Shown here in pieces: positions 58,891-64,000 of a stretch of DNA of 64,000 nt; positions within the stretch are counted from its first letter, which is position 1, and each line of letters opens with the position of its first letter. This DNA comes from Gordonibacter sp034932485 (GTDB lineage: Bacteria; Actinomycetota; Coriobacteriia; Coriobacteriales; Eggerthellaceae), in NCBI GenBank assembly GCA_034932485.1, contig JAYFOQ010000004.1, positions 1 through 64,000 of the forward strand. The letters are read 5' to 3'. Both the position numbers and the translations under genes were made by a program. The notes under the pieces are model-generated. The model was not told the origin of the DNA. It saw only the letters and a program-made list of their open reading frames with translations, and searched no databases.

Positions 58891-60255
58891 CTAGAATTTC
58901 TTATCTTTCGTTTCTGGACCCAGCAGAAACACCAGCAGACCAGGGATAATAACCATAGCGGCCGCGATATACATAGTTGCATATACGCCAAAGCTCGTCA
59001 TAACACCAGCCAATACGACAGGACCGACGATAGAACCCATACGCCCCCACGAAGTGGCCAGACCATTGCCTGTCGTGCGAATACCGGTTTCATACAACTC
59101 GGGTGTATACAGAGCCATCATCATGGCGTTTAAGTACTTACCGAATTGGTACAAAATGCCGGTGACGATAAGCATGACGAACGTTGTTGATGCCCCATAG
59201 GCAATACCAAAGATCGAAGTACACAGTCCGGCAACAAGAAACGTCTTTTTGCGGCCGAATTTTTTTGCTGACCAGCTAGCAAAGAACCACGCCGGAATAC
59301 CACCTAAAATACCGATAGTTACAAACCCTGTAGACTGCACGACATCGAACCCTTTTTCAATAAGAATGGTGGTAAGCCACGTGGTCAGACCATAGTCACT
59401 GAACATCGAAATAAACCACACAAAGAAACACAGGACCGTAACCTTGAGGTATTTTGCGCTAAACAGCTCCTTGAATGTTGCCTTAGTGTTCGTACGCTGA
59501 ACAATCTCAACCGGCGGGAGCTGCTTGTGTCGCGCGATTGCCTCCTGCTCAAACTTTGTACAAATGGCATCAGCTTCTTCATAGCGCCCTTTCGCTTCAA
59601 GCCAAAGCGGCGATTCAGGACAGGTCTTTATAATCCCTAAGACAAACAGTGCCGGAAAAGCTTCGGCGAGATACACGCCACGCCAGTCAAAGTGAGGAAG
59701 AATCAGCACGGTGAGCACGCCCGCAACGGCAAAACCCAGCGGTGTCATAAGCTGATACAGCGTCATGAACTTCGGCCGATCTTTCGCCGATACGATTTCG
59801 CTCAAATAGCTAAGCGCAACAGGAAATTGAGCACCCAAGCCAATACCCAGAATGAAACGCATAACAAACAAATAGTAGATATTCGGCGAAAACACTAATG
59901 CAAAACCAGCAACACCCCAGATAAGCATAGAAGCAATAATGGTTTTTTTACGACCAACCTTATCAGCAATGCGTCCGGCAAAAATGGCACCAAAAAACAT
60001 GCCCAGGAAGCAAATGGACGAATAATACCCGCCTGTGGCCGCATCCATGCCAAAATAATCTCGGATGGTCGGCATGAGAAAACTGGTGCCTCCCAAATCA
60101 ATGGTCTCGGCAAACCACCCCATAAGTACAAAAAAGATAATGAGCATTGTGTGCGGCGACGTAGGAATACGGTTCATGCGATCGGCTACAGTAACGCACC
60201 CGCCCCCCTTGACTGCAGGCACAACGGAGTCTACAGAAACAACAGCATCTGCCAT
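58891..60255 (-). CDS. MFS transporter of the soluble Moco module
   Basis: The 454-residue twelve-helix protein has an N-terminal ~30-residue cytosolic tail and the MFS signatures GRIADKVGRKKTI, an RFILGIGLGAQFPVALSYLSEI segment, and CPESPLWLEAKGRYEEA in the central loop. It is the aromatic-acid/sugar-porter type of MFS. It precedes the Moco enzyme by 137 bp on the same strand and is probably in one operon with it. Import of the Moco substrate is inferred. Confidence 0.88.
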   Translation of the reverse strand: MADAVVSVDSVVPAVKGGGCVTVADRMNRIPTSPHTMLIIFFVLMGWFAETIDLGGTSFLMPTIRDYFGMDAATGGYYSSICFLGMFFGAIFAGRIADKVGRKKTIIASMLIWGVAGFALVFSPNIYYLFVMRFILGIGLGAQFPVALSYLSEIVSAKDRPKFMTLYQLMTPLGFAVAGVLTVLILPHFDWRGVYLAEAFPALFVLGIIKTCPESPLWLEAKGRYEEADAICTKFEQEAIARHKQLPPVEIVQRTNTKATFKELFSAKYLKVTVLCFFVWFISMFSDYGLTTWLTTILIEKGFDVVQSTGFVTIGILGGIPAWFFASWSAKKFGRKKTFLVAGLCTSIFGIAYGASTTFVMLIVTGILYQFGKYLNAMMMALYTPELYETGIRTTGNGLATSWGRMGSIVGPVVLAGVMTSFGVYATMYIAAAMVIIPGLLVFLLGPETKDKKF

Positions 60256-60489
60256 GAGGTAAACCTCCTTGATTTGAAATCCCCCCTATGTGGATTAACA
60301 GCTCAGCGCAATCGACAGAGAACGATCTATCGAAATACCACCCCCTCCATTCGCTCTCGTCAAACCCACCCTGCAAACATAAGATACTCGGCTCCAAAGC
60401 GATGGTCGATCAATGGCTCGTTTCGCCGATTAAACGAATTGATAGGATGATAAAAAGACATACCTAAGCTTTACACTCGGTAAAATTAA
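60256..60489. promoter_or_regulatory. Upstream region of the MFS-Moco operon
   Basis: An inverted repeat TCGTTT-N8-AAACGA (60418-60437) may be a LysR operator. A possible promoter (TTGACG/TGGTAT, 60363-60335 on the minus strand) is weak. There is no gene in this stretch. Confidence 0.35.
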
Positions 60490-60547
60490 TTAAGAAGACA
60501 GCCTTACAGAGTCCTACTGCCAGGATTCTGTAAGGCTGTCTTCTTAA
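60490..60547. terminator. Long terminator between LysR and the Moco operon
   Basis: A 26-bp stem (60490-60515 with 60522-60547) has one G-U pair and a 6-nt loop. It ends the lysR transcript, which stops at 60578, and insulates the operon downstream. Confidence 0.9.
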
Positions 60548-60577
60548 AGAATCTTTTTTGCGCTATCCAGCGCTTAT

Positions 60578-61540
60578 CTATGCTAAATCGAAGACATCGG
60601 CGTAGCGTGGCTGCTGGTACGTTTCGCTTATCGTCTTTTTAATACAGTCAATAACTGTATCCACACGACTTGAGGCCCGATTTTCCGGTGTTGACAGCAA
60701 GCCGAATTCCGTACTGAAGAAGTCTTCGGTAGGCACGGTAACCACACGACTAGGCAATGTTCGCAATCCTTCAACCAGCTTAGGCGCGAATCCAACAGCC
60801 TGATGTTCTAAAATCTGAGAAAATAAAACCGTTCCAGCGTTTGTCACCGTCTTCACATTCTCCTCGCGAATGTAATCATCCAACGCATCGCCCAGCACCG
60901 TATCTTGATAGCGCGCGACAGGATACGGATCGATATCGGATGGGCGCACGTGCTTCTGCTTTGCTAGGGGCGAAAAAGCTGAGACCATGGCAACCAGAGG
61001 AGATGACAGAAGGGGTTCGTACACCATGCCGTGTTCTTTTACCATCTCATCGATGAAATCATGGTACTTATCTGTGGCGGGAAGAGAAACGATGCCGAAC
61101 GCACCCTCTCCGTCACGCGACAAGATATGAGGCACGATACGATAAAGATTTGATTCATTCAGTTTCACTTCAAATGCAAATTGACCCGGGCGCTGAAGAT
61201 CCAGCAAGGCCACGAGATACTGAGAGGCACACGATGTTGCAGTGATACGCACGCTGCCTTTTGGTGGCCTCATATCGGCCAGCTTATATTCGGTCAGCGA
61301 CCCCCTGGCATTGTCATACAGATCAACAATGGCATCGATTCGATGGCTAAGCTCTTCACCAGCAGGCGTAAGCGCAACCATATTATTTTGGTAGGTCATC
61401 AACGTAACACCAAAATCTTTTTCAAGTTGATGGAGTGCACGGCTAAGCCCTTGTGGCGTCATAAAGTGCTGAGCGGCAGTTTTAGAAATCGAAAGCGTAC
61501 GCGAGAAATCCTTAAAATAGTACAAGTATTCGATATGCAT
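60578..61540 (-). CDS. LysR-type regulator of the Moco module
   Basis: A 320-residue LysR protein. The N-terminal winged helix shows LSISKTAAQHFMTPQGLSRALHQLEKDFGVTLM. The effector domain follows from about residue 90 with a VRITATSCASQYLVALL segment. Its start follows AAAAGGTG. It is upstream and on the same strand as the MFS-Moco-ferredoxin genes but insulated by a long terminator. It probably activates that operon on binding its substrate or a relative. Confidence 0.9.
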   Translation of the reverse strand: MHIEYLYYFKDFSRTLSISKTAAQHFMTPQGLSRALHQLEKDFGVTLMTYQNNMVALTPAGEELSHRIDAIVDLYDNARGSLTEYKLADMRPPKGSVRITATSCASQYLVALLDLQRPGQFAFEVKLNESNLYRIVPHILSRDGEGAFGIVSLPATDKYHDFIDEMVKEHGMVYEPLLSSPLVAMVSAFSPLAKQKHVRPSDIDPYPVARYQDTVLGDALDDYIREENVKTVTNAGTVLFSQILEHQAVGFAPKLVEGLRTLPSRVVTVPTEDFFSTEFGLLSTPENRASSRVDTVIDCIKKTISETYQQPRYADVFDLA

Positions 61541-61709
61541 GCAACCACACCTTTTCGACTTCCCCTAAGACGGATGTGTAGCGCCCGAACGCGACGACGC
61601 CGGCGACTATTTAGTCTACCGGACAGTCATCGCATCCGCAATTTCCTGACAGTCGTCATTATCATAAGAATCAAACGTCGTCAGATCTTTTCTTTGAGCT
61701 ATCGCCTCG

Positions 61710-61916
61710 CTACCCCTTGGGTGGAGTTGGTGCTGCAGGAGCACCAGGCGCAGTGAGTTTTCCTGGCATGCGTGGAGCCGACGGCTCATCAGCAGCAGGC
61801 AGTGGCTCTTTACAAAACGGACACGCAACGGGTCGAAAGTTAGGCGACACAATTTTCTTTCCGCAAGCCGGGCACATAAGCGGTCCTGAAGTAGTATCTG
61901 GTGGTCTGAAACACAT
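61710..61916 (-). CDS. Small zinc-ribbon protein (MCFRPP N-terminus)
   Basis: The ATG at 61916 follows AAAGGGGGAACATT and gives 68 residues; the longer open frame from 61997 has no site. The sequence begins MCFRPPDTTSGPL and then has CPACGKKI and CPFCKEP, a two-knuckle zinc ribbon. The Pro/Ala-rich C-terminus is likely disordered. I do not know its role. It lies between LysR and the second OFA-type carrier. Confidence 0.7.
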   Translation of the reverse strand: MCFRPPDTTSGPLMCPACGKKIVSPNFRPVACPFCKEPLPAADEPSAPRMPGKLTAPGAPAAPTPPKG

Positions 61917-62012
61917 AATGTTCCCCCTTTCTCCTCGATTTTGTCGAGGAATATCATTCGGCTTTTCCACTATAGAAAAATGTCGACAAGGGAACAAACA
62001 ACGAACACGACG

Positions 62013-62045
62013 ATCACCTTCAACTGTTTGTTGTGCGAAGGTGAT
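62013..62045 (-). terminator. Hairpin after the second OFA-type carrier
   Basis: A 9-bp perfect stem (ATCACCTTC with its complement) with a 15-nt loop, 9 bp after the carrier stop on the minus strand. There is no T-run. Confidence 0.5.
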
Positions 62046-62054
62046 ATCACTCTT

Positions 62055-63362
62055 TCACTGCTCTTTCGCTTCCTTGCGGCGTAGCTGTCGTGCAAATACA
62101 GCAAACACCACCAGCGCCACCAAGGTAACCACCGATACGACCACATAAACTGCGAAGTCACCATTGACAGCACCTCCCACCTCACGCGCAGAAGCAGCCA
62201 CCAGTGAGCTCAATATGGCAGCAGGTGTCATCGCAAAATTTGCAAGCGCCAGGTTTTCGGGGTACCTCCCCGGTCCATATTGCCCAAGGGTGAAAGCCGA
62301 AGATATAACCGGGATGCAGCCGTATGAGAATCCCACGAGAAACGCACCAATCACAAACAGGATAGGCATACGCATGCCCGGAACAAACGAAAAAGCCAAC
62401 GCCAATGCTCCAACGAAGGCCGCTAGCGACGAAAGCGCCACAACAACGCTCAGGCCAAAACGATCGTAAACCACACCGATAACGATACGAGCTAAGCCAT
62501 TAGTCGTAGACACCAACCCCACAAGAAGCGTAGCAAGACCCACTTCCAAACCAACAGCAAGTGCTGCCTGTTTTGCGTCTCCAATAATGATAAGTCCAGC
62601 ACAAAGAGGGCATATTTCCCAAATAACGTAGATCCAGAACAACGATGAGCGCGTCACCGACGCGCCTTGCTGCTTGGGTGGCTCAACTACGCTCTTTCCA
62701 CGGCGTCCAGCTGACACAACAGACAAATCTTGCCTCATCGCATTCTTCTCACAGGTCACCCGCGTACAATTAACCGGCTTGATAATTAGGGCTGTTGCAC
62801 CAACCACTATGGCGATAAGCACCGCAAGAACCAAAAATACCGTTCTCCACCCCACCACATCGATGCCACCCGCGGCCGCCGTTCCCAAAATAAGCCCGCC
62901 AAGACCAAACCCCATCATAAGCGCGCCCGACGAAAACCCCACACGATCAGGAAACCATGCATTCACTGTCGAGATAATAACGTTGTAAGCAATGCCGCAC
63001 CCGCCACCGCACAATACCCCATAGCTTACATAGAGCATCGGCAAGCCACCCACATTAATCAAAAGCGCCGTCGAGGCAAATCCGCCAACAAGTAAAGCGC
63101 CAGCAATAAGCAATACTGGCTTGAACGAAAACTTTTTAATGAGTCGCGCCCCAAGCAGACCACCCGAACAAAACGAAATAATAGAGATGGTGAACACCAT
63201 TCGCATGCTCTCCCGATCCCACGAAAATTCCTGCCCAATAGGGGTAGAAAAGTTCGACCACGAGTAAATAAGGCCCAGAAACAGTAGCGACAACACCCCT
63301 GCCGCAAGATAGCGCATACGGTGACTCTGCGCTGCCTTAGGTGCCGGCAATTCAGAACACAC
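62055..63362 (-). CDS. OFA-type MFS carrier
   Basis: From the GTG at 63362, five bases after AAAAGGGG, the protein has 435 residues; the longer start at 63383 is a TTG without a site. Twelve helices are visible, with GLIYSWSNFSTPIGQEFSW in the first and NAWFPDRVGFSSGALMMGFG, which are OFA-family marks shared with the carrier at 49835. A longer central loop contains basic and Cys residues. It may carry a small carboxylate used or made by the nearby enzymes. That is inference from position. Confidence 0.87.
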   Translation of the reverse strand: MCSELPAPKAAQSHRMRYLAAGVLSLLFLGLIYSWSNFSTPIGQEFSWDRESMRMVFTISIISFCSGGLLGARLIKKFSFKPVLLIAGALLVGGFASTALLINVGGLPMLYVSYGVLCGGGCGIAYNVIISTVNAWFPDRVGFSSGALMMGFGLGGLILGTAAAGGIDVVGWRTVFLVLAVLIAIVVGATALIIKPVNCTRVTCEKNAMRQDLSVVSAGRRGKSVVEPPKQQGASVTRSSLFWIYVIWEICPLCAGLIIIGDAKQAALAVGLEVGLATLLVGLVSTTNGLARIVIGVVYDRFGLSVVVALSSLAAFVGALALAFSFVPGMRMPILFVIGAFLVGFSYGCIPVISSAFTLGQYGPGRYPENLALANFAMTPAAILSSLVAASAREVGGAVNGDFAVYVVVSVVTLVALVVFAVFARQLRRKEAKEQ

Positions 63363-63437
63363 AACAGCCCCTTTTCCCCTCAACCGTCCATAGCAAGGAA
63401 GGTTGTCTTACTTCGCCATTGCCATAATTGCGATACG

Positions 63438-64000
63438 TTAAAACTCACGCACAGCGCCGTTCTTCAACACGAGGGCGACCGTCGTTCCCTCCCCCAGTAC
63501 GCTTTGTACCTCCATATGGGTATCGGAACCGAAATAGCCCCGTATGCGATCGTGCACGTTTTTCACTGCGATGCCCAACCCCGTAGACGACTCGGGGTGC
63601 AAAATATTCTGACGCGCCTCTTCGGTCATACCAACGCCATCATCTGCCACACGCACTATCACATCGTTGCCGTCCACGATGCCGGTTACACGAATAGTTA
63701 GCTTACCTTCAGAGGGCATGGCGTGACGTACCGAGTTTTCAACCAAGGGTTGAATAAGGAAGGGAGGCACCATCATGTCTTCAACCGCTGGCTCAATATC
63801 CACCTCCATAGCAACACGGTCCTCGCCAAATCGCGCAATCTCAAAAGCAAAATAACGCTTTGTCTGCTCCATCTCGCGAGCAAAAACGATAAGGTCGGCC
63901 GAATCTTCGAGAGTGCGACGATAAAACACTGCGAACTCCCGCAGCAAGATACGTGCCTTTTCCGGAGCGGTACGAATAAGTGAAGCAATAGTATTAATGG
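63438..64000 (-). CDS. LytS/YehU-type sensor histidine kinase, 3' part (cut by window edge)
   Basis: The frame is open to the right edge. Reading back from there gives INTIASLIRTAPEKARILLREF, the segment just after the HFLFN phosphoacceptor motif, which lies outside the window. The ATP-binding domain shows NSVRHAM (N box), ADDGVGM (G1) and GLGIAVKNVHDRI (G2). The protein should pair with a LytTR response regulator, which is not in the window. It is at least 187 residues here; full members are about 400-580. Confidence 0.88.
   Translation of the reverse strand, partial: INTIASLIRTAPEKARILLREFAVFYRRTLEDSADLIVFAREMEQTKRYFAFEIARFGEDRVAMEVDIEPAVEDMMVPPFLIQPLVENSVRHAMPSEGKLTIRVTGIVDGNDVIVRVADDGVGMTEEARQNILHPESSTGLGIAVKNVHDRIRGYFGSDTHMEVQSVLGEGTTVALVLKNGAVREF

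Noticed and set aside
1..64000. CRISPR arrays, insertion sequences, rRNA genes, phage genes
   Set aside because: No regularly spaced repeats, transposase, integrase or rRNA sequence was seen in the window.

Overview
The window looks like a chromosome segment of an anaerobic Coriobacteriia bacterium of the Eggerthellaceae type (Eggerthella, Slackia or Cryptobacterium-like). The basis is moderate G+C, strong AGGAGG ribosome sites, many LuxR-type regulators with a multi-pass membrane N-terminus, several Tat-lipoprotein flavin reductases, two molybdopterin (Moco) oxidoreductase systems, and an actinobacterial fhaA-fhaB-pstP-ftsW/pbp-pknB cluster. The species is inferred, not proven. A perfect parS site and the pknB cluster suggest the segment is origin-proximal.

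Layout. 1-7.2 kb: a decayed ArsB/NhaD-type transporter fragment, tRNA-Thr(CGU), an AzgA-type purine permease, pyrG, a membrane LuxR regulator and a YfcC-family carrier. 7.3-12.2 kb: an HsmA-like membrane protein whose promoter lies between two palindromic operators, a wall-anchored 5'-nucleotidase, a universal stress protein, and an encapsulin nanocompartment with its ferritin-like cargo. 12.3-21.4 kb: a UbiB/ABC1 kinase and two Tat-lipoprotein FAD reductases, each beside a 12-TM LuxR regulator. 21.8-31 kb: the cell-wall/phosphosignalling operon, including an FtsW-PBP fusion, and a Tat-exported NlpC/P60 protein. 31-37.4 kb: tRNA-Arg(CCU), a formamidase-like amidase with an APC permease, and a third flavin reductase (covalent-FMN domain plus FAD domain) divergent from its own LuxR regulator.

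37.5-44.5 kb: a six-gene minus-strand operon encoding a Tat-exported DMSO-reductase-family enzyme (A, B and C subunits), a TorD chaperone and NapG/NapH-like electron-transfer proteins. 44.5-51.1 kb: parS, a MarR regulator, a glycine riboswitch controlling an AGCS symporter, a CsaA-like tRNA-binding protein, shikimate kinase, an EamA exporter and an OFA-type MFS carrier. 51.2-61.5 kb: an activase/dehydratase-like pair of the 2-hydroxyacyl-CoA dehydratase system (usually one ~1400-residue protein, here split), and a LysR-MFS-Moco enzyme-ferredoxin module without export signals that resembles soluble aromatic dehydroxylase or hydroxytransferase loci. 61.7-64 kb: a tiny zinc-ribbon protein, a second OFA-type carrier, and the 3' part of a LytS-type histidine kinase cut by the window edge.

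Taken together, the region is rich in systems that use external organic electron acceptors. Exported flavin and molybdenum reductases are paired with membrane-bound transcription factors, and an intracellular molybdenum enzyme is paired with its own importer. The substrates cannot be read from the sequence.
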